NCBI GenBank assembly: GCA_005882045.1
Contig: VBHO01000182.1
Location: forward strand, 1-43,997
Length of the DNA stretch: 43,997 nucleotides
Reading direction: 5' to 3'
DNA from: Chloroflexota bacterium
Lineage (GTDB): Bacteria; Chloroflexota; Dormibacteria; CF-121
Part shown: positions 31,212 through 38,419 of the stretch, in pieces
Numbering within the stretch: the first letter of the stretch is position 1
Layout: the number at the start of each line of letters is the position of its first letter
Program-made: the position numbers and the translations under genes
Notes under the pieces: generated by a model
The model's input: only the letters and a program-made list of their open reading frames with translations
Told to the model about the DNA's origin: nothing
Database searches by the model: none

Positions 31212-31226
31212 CATGATCTAAAGCGC

Positions 31227-31976
31227 ATGATCACCATCGGCCAGCTCGCCGCCTACGCCGGCGTGACGATCAAGGCCGTCCGCCATTACCACAAGCGTGG
31301 CCTGCTCGAGGAGCCGCCGCGTGACGCATCGGGCTACCGGCGGTACACCGCCCAGCATGCCATCGACCTGGTGAAGATCAAAACGCTGGCCGAGGCCGGC
31401 GTGCCGCTGGCTCGCATCAAGGCGCTCTTCGTGGCGCAGCCCGATCAGTTTGGCGCGGCGATGGCCGAGATCGACCGCAACTTGCAGGAGCGGGCGCGGG
31501 AGCTCCGTCGCACCCGCCAGCGGATCGCCCGGCTCAGCGCCGGTGACCGCCTGTTCGTTTCCGCAGCTGTCGCCGACTACCTCGACCGGCTCCGCGAACT
31601 TGGCGTGAGTCAGCGGGGGGTACAGATGGAGCGCGACGGCTGGATCCTGCTCCAGTCAGTCTCGCCGAAGGCGGCCTCCATCTGGTTTGCCGACAAGCTT
31701 CACGCGATCGACGATCCGGAGTTCGTTGCCATCTACCTCGAGTACGACGCGGCGTTCGACAGGTCCCCGGACGACCCGCGCCTCTACGCCCTGGCTGACC
31801 GCGCCCAGCGCTGGATCGCCGGCCAGCCCAGCAGGCTCAAGCGCGCAGAGGGGTCGACACCGGACCCGACCATCGCAAAGCTGGTCGCGACGTCCGTCGG
31901 TATGTCGTCGCCGGCCTGGGACCGGCTAACCGAGATCGGCAAGGAGCGCATGGCGGGCGGCACGTCCAGCCAGTAG
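31227..31976 (+). CDS. MerR family transcriptional regulator
   Basis: MerR regulator of 249 residues: N-terminal winged helix TIGQLAAYAGVTIKAVRHYHKRGLLEEPPRDASGYRRY and a dimerisation helix, followed by a large C-terminal effector-binding domain of about 150 residues unlike the short metal-binding type. It lacks the Cys of metal sensors, so an organic drug or metabolite is the likely ligand. It follows the permease by 15 bases and is the best candidate to act on the promoter at 29455-29486. It probably activates its own operon. Confidence 0.92.
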   Translation: MITIGQLAAYAGVTIKAVRHYHKRGLLEEPPRDASGYRRYTAQHAIDLVKIKTLAEAGVPLARIKALFVAQPDQFGAAMAEIDRNLQERARELRRTRQRIARLSAGDRLFVSAAVADYLDRLRELGVSQRGVQMERDGWILLQSVSPKAASIWFADKLHAIDDPEFVAIYLEYDAAFDRSPDDPRLYALADRAQRWIAGQPSRLKRAEGSTPDPTIAKLVATSVGMSSPAWDRLTEIGKERMAGGTSSQ

Positions 31977-31993
31977 GACGGTTGGCGCGGGTG

Positions 31994-32106
31994 CTACTGA
32001 CGCGCTCACCTTTCCACACCGGGGCTCGCTACTGACGCGCTCGCCGTTCCACTTATCACGCGGCCCTTTCCACACCGGGGCCGCTTATGACCGGGGCTCG
32101 CTATTG
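31994..32106 (+). repeat. intergenic repeat A, degenerate tandem array
   Basis: Begins with one copy at 31998-32030 (two mismatches to the standard unit), then at least two more, truncated and rearranged, including a CTTTCCACACCGGGGC core. It ends in CGGGGCTCGCTATTG. The final bases include the stop codon of the convergent SGNH hydrolase gene at 32101-32103. Confidence 0.75.
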
Positions 32107-32865
32107 CGGTCGGGTCCGAATCACGTCCGGGATCCGCGATACCGACGGTATCGGGCCGACGACCGGCGCCGGTCCGGCACCGAGCGCCGAGAGCACGGCA
32201 GCGGCGATCGCCGCGTGGCCCTGGTCGTTCGGATGGAACCAGTCGGTGCGACCCAGGTAGCTCGAACCCCCATCGGTGCCATGGAAGTCGTTGACGGCGT
32301 AGAAGCCGTTCAGCGTGATGAAGGTCGCGCCGTGCCGCTCGCAGGTTTGCACGATGATGTCATCGATCGCGGACGACGGCAGCCAGCTGCCAATACAGAG
32401 GACGCGCGTCCGCGGGCTCGAGACGCCGCTCACGATCGCCTCGTACTGCGCCGCGAACGTGTCAAGAGGGGTGTTGAATCCAACGTCGTTGGTGCCGAGC
32501 TCGATGGTGACGAGCGCCGGGTGGGCCGCCTGGACGGCGCTGAGCTGCGGCAACGCCCAGGCCGCTTTCGCGCCGCTGCGCGCCACCAGGTTCAGCGTCA
32601 TGCCGAGCTTGTCCGCGACCAGCGCGGGAAAGGTCCCGTCCTGGGCGGTGGCAAAACGGCCGGCGCTGATGCTGTCACCGAGAGCGACATAGACCTTGCC
32701 CTGCAAGCCCTGGCTATCGGTGCCAGCGTGCACGCCAAGCACCTCGCTGGGGGCCATCACCGGGCCTTTCGTGCCCGGCTCGCCAACCGCGAGAAATAGG
32801 ATCACGATCCAAATGAAATATGTCACGACCCTCGGGGTGCGCGACGGCAATGCCGTTGACCCCAT
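32101..32865 (-). CDS. SGNH/GDSL hydrolase with N-terminal membrane anchor
   Basis: Esterase-type protein of about 254 residues. It has block I VALGDSISAG with the Ser nucleophile, block II ARSGAK, block III IELGTNDVG, and block V DWFHPNDQGH with the catalytic Asp and His. A single hydrophobic segment at the N-terminus (VVTYFIWIVILFLAV) suggests an anchored or exported enzyme acting outside the membrane. ATG 32865 has AGGAGG directly in front; a longer start at 32913 is possible. It is the last gene of the terpenoid operon, 63 bases after the prenyl synthase, and could remove or attach an acyl group on the product. Its tie to terpenes is inference. Confidence 0.82.
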   Translation of the reverse strand: MGSTALPSRTPRVVTYFIWIVILFLAVGEPGTKGPVMAPSEVLGVHAGTDSQGLQGKVYVALGDSISAGRFATAQDGTFPALVADKLGMTLNLVARSGAKAAWALPQLSAVQAAHPALVTIELGTNDVGFNTPLDTFAAQYEAIVSGVSSPRTRVLCIGSWLPSSAIDDIIVQTCERHGATFITLNGFYAVNDFHGTDGGSSYLGRTDWFHPNDQGHAAIAAAVLSALGAGPAPVVGPIPSVSRIPDVIRTRPQ

Positions 32866-32928
32866 CCTCCTGCCCCTATTCTGCCAGCCAGGCCGGACTG
32901 GCGCCCGCCGCAAACGTCGGACACGGCG

Positions 32929-33969
32929 CTAGACCAGTCCCGACTCCAGCGTGGTGACCATTTCGGCCAGCGCCCGGACGGCCCAGTTTGGACGCTCGGT
33001 CATGCCAAACAGTTGGAGGCGCGCCTCGGCGAGATGCTCTGCCGCCTGGCGGCGGCAAATCGCCTGCGCGCTGGACTGGGTGATGATGGCGCGGGCGGTC
33101 TCCATCTCGGTGGTCGTGAACCTGGCGCGCGTGAGCAGCGATCGCAGCACACGCCGGTTGCCCGCGGCGCCGCCCTTCAGCGCGACCAGCGTCGGCAGCG
33201 TCTTCTTGCCGTTCTTCAGGTCGCTGCCCATCGGCTTGCCGGTCTGACTGGTCGACCCCCATACGCCGAGGATGTCATCGATCACCTGAAATGCAATCCC
33301 CAGGTGGTAGCCGAACTTGCCCGCTTTGTCCAATGCCGCGTCACCGACGCCCGCGGCCAGGCCACCCAGCCGCGCGGCGCACTCGAAGAGCGCGGCGGTC
33401 TTGAGCCCCACCATCTCCATGTACTCGTCGACCGAGACGTCGACCCGCTGCTCGAACTGCAGGTCGAGCACCTGGCCGCGGCAGAGCGCGAGCATCGACT
33501 CGGTCAGCAATAAGAGCGCCGGCCGCGTGCGCTCCACGTAGCGTGCCGGCAGCAGATCGACCACTGCCCGGGTGACGAGCGCCTCCAGCGCCGCGCCGGC
33601 GTTGATCGCCTGTCCCTGGCCCCAAACCTTCCAGACGGACGGCCGTCCGCGGCGCAGCTCGTCACCGTCCTGGACGTCGTCGAAGACCAGCGAGAAGTTG
33701 TGCGCGAGCTCGACGGCCACCGCCGCCCACAGCGCATCGGCGTAGCGTTTCCCGAACGCCTCGCAGGTGAGCAGCGCGATGTTCGCCCGAAGGCGCTTGC
33801 CGGGGCGCTCGCCCGCTTTCCGCAGGCCGAGGTGGTACTGGACCATCTCGGTCAGCAGCGCGCTCTGGCTGGATCCGACCCGCTGCGAGAGACGCGACAG
33901 CTCGCGGTCCAGGGCCTGGTTCATCGCCTGCAACCGGTCGGTGCGGCTGGCAAAGGTCTTGGTCTTCAT
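32929..33969 (-). CDS. polyprenyl diphosphate synthase, probably geranylgeranyl diphosphate synthase
   Basis: Trans-isoprenyl diphosphate synthase of 346 residues. The first Asp-rich motif is DDVQD (Asp97, Asp98, Asp101) within HNFSLVFDDVQD, and the second is DDILG (231-235) followed by GVWGSTSQTGKPMGSDLKNGKK. The FARM has no two-residue insert, and Phe lies five residues before it, as in C20-forming (type I) enzymes. The second motif ends in Gly rather than Asp, as seen in other terpene-cluster enzymes. It would extend IPP/DMAPP to GGPP for the two cyclases upstream in the operon. ATG 33969 directly abuts a copy of repeat B. Confidence 0.9.
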   Translation of the reverse strand: MKTKTFASRTDRLQAMNQALDRELSRLSQRVGSSQSALLTEMVQYHLGLRKAGERPGKRLRANIALLTCEAFGKRYADALWAAVAVELAHNFSLVFDDVQDGDELRRGRPSVWKVWGQGQAINAGAALEALVTRAVVDLLPARYVERTRPALLLLTESMLALCRGQVLDLQFEQRVDVSVDEYMEMVGLKTAALFECAARLGGLAAGVGDAALDKAGKFGYHLGIAFQVIDDILGVWGSTSQTGKPMGSDLKNGKKTLPTLVALKGGAAGNRRVLRSLLTRARFTTTEMETARAIITQSSAQAICRRQAAEHLAEARLQLFGMTERPNWAVRALAEMVTTLESGLV

Positions 33970-34012
33970 ACCCCCCACCCCGACCCTCCCCCGCAAGGGG
34001 GGAGGGAGAAAA
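33970..34012 (-). repeat. intergenic repeat B, copy 3
   Basis: CCCCCCACCCCGACCC lead with a CCCTCCCCC/GGGGGGAGGG hairpin, very close to copy 1. It fills the 55-base gap between the IPP isomerase stop and the prenyl synthase ATG, inside the transcribed operon. Confidence 0.8.
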
Positions 34013-34024
34013 AGAAAGGTGTTT

Positions 34025-35074
34025 TCATCGGACTTCGACAGGAGGGGTGGTCTTGAGGGCCGCGATGGTGGGAGCGCCCGCACAGAACATGGCGACTCGC
34101 AGCTGCCAGGCGAAGCCCTCGAGCAAGCGCCGCACGGACTCTTCGCCTTCCGAGGCGGCGGCGAGCACGGCGTGGGCGAAGCCGGTCAGGTCCGCGCCGA
34201 GCCCGAGCGCCTTGGCGGCGTCGAGCCCGTGCTTCAGTCCGCCGCTCGCGATCAGCGGTAGGTGGGGAGCGGCGCGGTGGGTCGCGATCAGCGCCTCCGA
34301 CGTGGGGATGCCCCACTCGGAAAAGGCGAGCGCCAGCTCGACTTCCTCGGGACGCTCGCGGCGAAAGGCCTCCACCCGGGCGAAGCTGGTGCCCCCGAGG
34401 CCGGCCACGTCGATGGCGGCCACGCCCGCGTCTGCCAGCAGCGCCGCGGTTCGCTCCGAAATACCGCAGCCAACCTCCTTGACGATCACCGGAACGGGGA
34501 GCTCGCGGCAGAGGGTCCCGATCTTGTCGATCAGCCCCCGGAAGTTGTGGTCGCCTTCGGGCTGGAGCGCCTCCTGCAGCGGATTGAGATGCAGCACCAG
34601 CGCGTCCGCGCCGATCATCTCGATCGCTTCCAGGGCCTGCTCCCGACGCATGCCGTAGTTCAGCTGGACCGCGCCCAGGTTGGCGAACAGCAGGACATCG
34701 GGGGCGACGCTGCGCACCTGGTAGGTGGCGCGCAGGTCCTTGTGCGTGATCCCCGCCCGCTGCGAGCCGACGCCGAAGGCGATCCCGACCGATTGCGCGA
34801 CCAGCGCCAGGCGGCGGTTGATGTCGCCGGCGGCGTGGGCGCCACCGGTCATGCTCGAGATCAGGAACGGCAGCTTGAGGGGTTTGCCCAGGAAGCTGGT
34901 CGTCATGTCGATCGCGTCGAGGTCAAGCTCGGGAAGCGCTTCGTGGCTGAAGGCGTAGCGCTCGAAGCCGGCGCTGCGTGTGGACTGCACCGAGGCTTCC
35001 AGTGACAGGCGCAGGTGCTCGAGCTTGCGCTGGGCGATCTTTGAAAGCGGGTGCCCGTTGGCGTCGAGGGCCAT
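34025..35074 (-). CDS. fni: type 2 isopentenyl-diphosphate delta-isomerase
   Basis: FMN- and NADPH-dependent isomerase of 349 residues that interconverts IPP and DMAPP. Diagnostic segments: HPLSKIAQRKLEHLRL at the N-terminus, PFLISSMTGGAHAAGDIN (flavin site), GVGSQRAGI, LNPLQEALQPEGDHNF, VKEVGCGIS, DVAGLGGTSFARVEAFR and IASGGLKHGLDAAKAL. Type 2 isomerases are distinct from Nudix type 1. The start ATG 35074 is three bases from the GGDEF gene stop, so it is read with it. In this operon it supplies the DMAPP starter for the prenyl synthase. Confidence 0.94.
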   Translation of the reverse strand: MALDANGHPLSKIAQRKLEHLRLSLEASVQSTRSAGFERYAFSHEALPELDLDAIDMTTSFLGKPLKLPFLISSMTGGAHAAGDINRRLALVAQSVGIAFGVGSQRAGITHKDLRATYQVRSVAPDVLLFANLGAVQLNYGMRREQALEAIEMIGADALVLHLNPLQEALQPEGDHNFRGLIDKIGTLCRELPVPVIVKEVGCGISERTAALLADAGVAAIDVAGLGGTSFARVEAFRRERPEEVELALAFSEWGIPTSEALIATHRAAPHLPLIASGGLKHGLDAAKALGLGADLTGFAHAVLAAASEGEESVRRLLEGFAWQLRVAMFCAGAPTIAALKTTPPVEVR

Positions 35075-35077
35075 GAC

Positions 35078-37501
35078 CTAACCCGCCGCCGCCACATCGG
35101 GCGGAGTTGGGTGTTCGTCGTGCACGTCGGCCTCGAGGGCATCCGGGTTTTCCGCCTGGCGCTTGCGCATCATCTGGATGAAGTAGTCGACGATGATCGG
35201 GTCGAACTGCGTGCCCTTACCCGCCTCGAGCTGGGCGAGCGCGAACTCCGGCGTGCGCCGCTGCCGGTAAGGCCGGGTCGACGTCATCGCGTGGTAGGCG
35301 TCGCAGACCGACACGATGCGCGCGTGCAAGGGGATGTTCTGGCCCGCGAGCCCGTCCGGGTAGCCGCTGCCGTCGTACCACTCGTGATGGTGCAGCACGA
35401 CGTTGAGGATTTGCCGGAAGGCCTTGATCGGCTGCAGGATGCGCGCCCCCAAGATGGGGTGCATACGCATGATCAGTTTCTCGTCTTCATCGAGCTTGCC
35501 TTCCTTGAGCAGCACTTTGTCGACCACGCCGATCTTGCCCACGTCGTGGAGGATCGCGGCCAGACGCAGCTGGTTCTTGTGCGCCGGCGACAGCTGCAGC
35601 ATGTCGCCCAGGTCTTCGGCGAGCTTGGCGACCGACTGCGAATGGCCACTGGTGTACGGGTCCTTGGCGTCGATCGAAGCCGCTAGCGCGTTGAGGGCTT
35701 CCAGCGTCGCTTCGCTGTTGGGCGACAGCATGCCCTCGGCGAGCTCTTCCAGGTGGCTCGAGTTGGCGATCTGGCCGAGGCGCTTTTCGAGGGTCGCCAC
35801 CATTCCCGGTCCGACCGTGTCGGCGCTCGCCAGCTGGGCGACGACCTCGCTCAAAACCGAGTCGAGCGCGGCGACGCTCTCCAGCTCGCAGGCGCCGCAG
35901 ATGCAGTTGCGGCCGCGCTTCTTCGCCATGTACATGGCAAGGTCGGCGCGGTTCAGGAGCTCGTCGCGGTTCTTGGCGTCGACGGGATAGGTCGCCCAGC
36001 CAACCGACGCGGTCAGCGGCGCGAAGATGGTCTTCGGGTTGTACATGAAGACTTTCGCCAACGTGTCGCAGATTTCCTGGGCGCGGATGGGCGCCGTCTG
36101 AATGTCGACCCCGGGGAGAATGGCGACGAACTCCTCGCCGCCGTATCGGGTGACCGTGTCCTCGCGGCGCATCGTCGACGAGATGGTGCGCGCCGCCGCC
36201 TTGAGCGCGACGTCACCGGCGGCGTGGCCGAAGCTGTCGTTGTAGACCTTGAACCGGTCGAGGTCGATCATCATCACCGTGATCGACCCGCCCGTCTCCT
36301 TGGTTTTCTCGAGCTCCTCGTCGAACCTGGTGTGGAAATAGCGGTGGTTGGGCAGCCCGGTCACCGAGTCGGTGACGGAGAGTTTCTGTGCCTGGTCGAG
36401 GGCATGCGCATTGCGCATCGCGATGCCGGCGCGTTCGGCGAAGGTCAGCATCAGCTCCTGCTCGGTTTGGCGCAGTGGCTCGACGCGGTTCTGGAAGCCG
36501 ATGATCATATCCGCGATCGCCCGCGCCCCGTGGAAGACCGGGACACGGTACCAGAGCCCGGCCGGCAACGGCTTGGGGTTGTCGGGCAGCACGATGTTCG
36601 GGTCGCTGAGCGGGATGACCTGCTCGCCCATCGCCGGCGTCAGCGACAGCCGCGCGCCGGTCATGTCGACGCCCGCGTACTGCGTCTTGAGCTCGGGGCT
36701 CCAGTCGATGTACAGCGTCGAGGCGGCGGGCGCGGACTCATCCTGACCGATCAGGGGCGGCATCTGGACCTGGAGCAAGAAGGCATCCGCGTTGAGCAGC
36801 GCCCGGCCTTTCTCGGCGGCGAGCAGGCAGGTCTGCTCGAACTCGAGGTCGCGGTTGAGCTCGACGGTCACCTCGGACAACGAGGCGTGCGCCCGTTCCA
36901 ACTCCTCCTCCAGCGCTCGCTCCGCTCGCCGGGCGCGGTCGCCGACGAAGCCGACGAAGATGCCGGTGATGGCGACGAAGCCGGTACGCATCGCCAGGTT
37001 GGTAAGCGCGCTCAGCGCCAGGGAGGTGCCCGCGACCGTGTTGTCGTAGTAGACGACGGCCGTGTAGCTGAGGGCGATGGTGAGGACGGCGACGATGGCG
37101 GCCAGACCGCCGAATCGCACCGCCGTCGTGACCGTCACCACGAAATAGGCGAGAAAGAAGGGCGACTCCAGGCCGCCGGTGACCGCCACGCCGCCGGTCA
37201 CGAGCAGGGTGTCGCCGATGGCCGAGATGTAGCCGCTGGTCAGCCATCCGGGTTTACGCGGAAGGATGATGACGAGCAACGTCAGGTTGTAGATCGCGCC
37301 CAGGCCGATCAAAGCCAGCAAGGTCACGAGCGATTGATGGCTCAAGCTCGATGACAGGAAAGGAAGGGCGCCCAGGGAGACGAGAATCGCGAGCCAGCGA
37401 ACCCAGATGATGCGGCGCTCCATCTCCATCGCCGAGGCGTCCGGCTTCCCGGCCTGTGCCGGCTTGCGTGCACCCAGCTTGAGGTTGATGGCGCTGCTCA
37501 T
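35078..37501 (-). CDS. membrane GGDEF/HD-GYP cyclic-di-GMP enzyme
   Basis: Protein of 807 residues. The N-terminal quarter has about five membrane segments, then a coiled coil and a GAF-like region. A GGDEF domain has the active motif GGEEF (454-458) preceded by an RxxD product-inhibition site (RRED). An HD-GYP domain carries His652-Asp653 and GYP (713-715) in WYDGSGYPDGL with LHDVGKIG. Between them is a short Cys cluster, CICGACE. The motifs predict both synthesis and hydrolysis of cyclic-di-GMP. It begins nine bases after the terpene synthase stop and ends three bases before the isomerase start, so it is embedded in the terpenoid operon. Signal and net activity are unknown. Confidence 0.92.
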   Translation of the reverse strand: MSSAINLKLGARKPAQAGKPDASAMEMERRIIWVRWLAILVSLGALPFLSSSLSHQSLVTLLALIGLGAIYNLTLLVIILPRKPGWLTSGYISAIGDTLLVTGGVAVTGGLESPFFLAYFVVTVTTAVRFGGLAAIVAVLTIALSYTAVVYYDNTVAGTSLALSALTNLAMRTGFVAITGIFVGFVGDRARRAERALEEELERAHASLSEVTVELNRDLEFEQTCLLAAEKGRALLNADAFLLQVQMPPLIGQDESAPAASTLYIDWSPELKTQYAGVDMTGARLSLTPAMGEQVIPLSDPNIVLPDNPKPLPAGLWYRVPVFHGARAIADMIIGFQNRVEPLRQTEQELMLTFAERAGIAMRNAHALDQAQKLSVTDSVTGLPNHRYFHTRFDEELEKTKETGGSITVMMIDLDRFKVYNDSFGHAAGDVALKAAARTISSTMRREDTVTRYGGEEFVAILPGVDIQTAPIRAQEICDTLAKVFMYNPKTIFAPLTASVGWATYPVDAKNRDELLNRADLAMYMAKKRGRNCICGACELESVAALDSVLSEVVAQLASADTVGPGMVATLEKRLGQIANSSHLEELAEGMLSPNSEATLEALNALAASIDAKDPYTSGHSQSVAKLAEDLGDMLQLSPAHKNQLRLAAILHDVGKIGVVDKVLLKEGKLDEDEKLIMRMHPILGARILQPIKAFRQILNVVLHHHEWYDGSGYPDGLAGQNIPLHARIVSVCDAYHAMTSTRPYRQRRTPEFALAQLEAGKGTQFDPIIVDYFIQMMRKRQAENPDALEADVHDEHPTPPDVAAAG

Positions 37502-37510
37502 GGTTTCGAC

Positions 37511-38419
37511 TCAGCCCGCCCTCAGCAGGCGATCCGAGCGGGGCTTGGCACGCGGGACTTCGTAGAAGTCGAGGAGCACCTGGGTGCTGTCGACCAGGTG
37601 GCTCAAGAATTGCTGGGTGATGCCGGTGCGACGCTCGCGGGCAATCGCCTTCTTGAGCTGTTCGAACTCCTCCTCCATTAGATGATGTACGGCGACGCGC
37701 GCGCTCTCGAGCGTGCGCTCGCCTGGCGCGCCGAAGATCAGGTCCACCGAGTTGAATCGCCCCTGCGCCGCCTCGCGCTCGTGCGTGCGCAGGTCGTTCG
37801 CCAGCCGCACCACGCGCGAGGCCTGGCAGATGTGGCCGAAGATTCGGTTCTTGAGCTCTTGCGAGACATCCTGGTAGGAAAAGGCAAGGATCGACACCTG
37901 GACGATCGGGAAGGAGCTGCTGTACATGCCATTCGCCAGGTAGGCGTCAAGGGTGACGCGCTCCTTGTGCTTGAGCCAGTGGTTCTCCTGGAGCATGGTC
38001 CAGATCGACTTCTCCCAGACCAGCCGTCGCATCGCGGTCCATTCTTCGGGGACTTCGTCCTCGCGGAACTGCTCCTCGATCTTGCGTGTGACCGTGGCGT
38101 TGACGAGGGGCATCTGGCTGAGGTCGCGGTTGGGCCAGAGCAGAAAGTTCTGGCACACGCGCCGGTAATCGGCAAGGTCGAGCTCGGGATGTTCTTCTTC
38201 CAGGTAGTCGTCGATGTAGACGATGTAGGCCATGGTGCGGGCCAGCGTCAGCGCCTGCTCGAAGCTGGCACTGGGGTGGAGGAGGACGGCGGCGCGGCAG
38301 ACCTCACCCAGCATGTCGTCGCCACGCGGGTTGGCATCGACGAGATGGCGGATGACCGCGCCCTCGTCACCCTGCGCCAGCAGGTTCTCCTTGAGCTTAT
38401 TAATGCGCCGATCTAGCAT
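37511..38419 (-). CDS. class I terpene synthase
   Basis: Protein of 302 residues with an all-alpha terpene-synthase look. It has an acidic motif DDYLEE (from Asp70, a DDxxE) and a full NSE triad NDLRTHERE (Asn208, Thr212, Glu216). These bind three Mg2+ around a diphosphate. ATG 38419 follows GAGGAG at five bases spacing and overlaps the class II cyclase stop by 20 bases, the tightest junction in the operon. It is expected to ionise the bicyclic diphosphate made by the class II cyclase to give a diterpene hydrocarbon or alcohol. It is not related to the tuberculosinol synthase fold. Product unknown. Confidence 0.82.
   Translation of the reverse strand: MLDRRINKLKENLLAQGDEGAVIRHLVDANPRGDDMLGEVCRAAVLLHPSASFEQALTLARTMAYIVYIDDYLEEEHPELDLADYRRVCQNFLLWPNRDLSQMPLVNATVTRKIEEQFREDEVPEEWTAMRRLVWEKSIWTMLQENHWLKHKERVTLDAYLANGMYSSSFPIVQVSILAFSYQDVSQELKNRIFGHICQASRVVRLANDLRTHEREAAQGRFNSVDLIFGAPGERTLESARVAVHHLMEEEFEQLKKAIARERRTGITQQFLSHLVDSTQVLLDFYEVPRAKPRSDRLLRAG

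Noticed and set aside
37511-38419. Squalene/phytoene synthase
   Set aside because: Those carry two DxxxD motifs for head-to-head condensation; this has one DDxxE and one NSE triad as in class I terpene cyclases.
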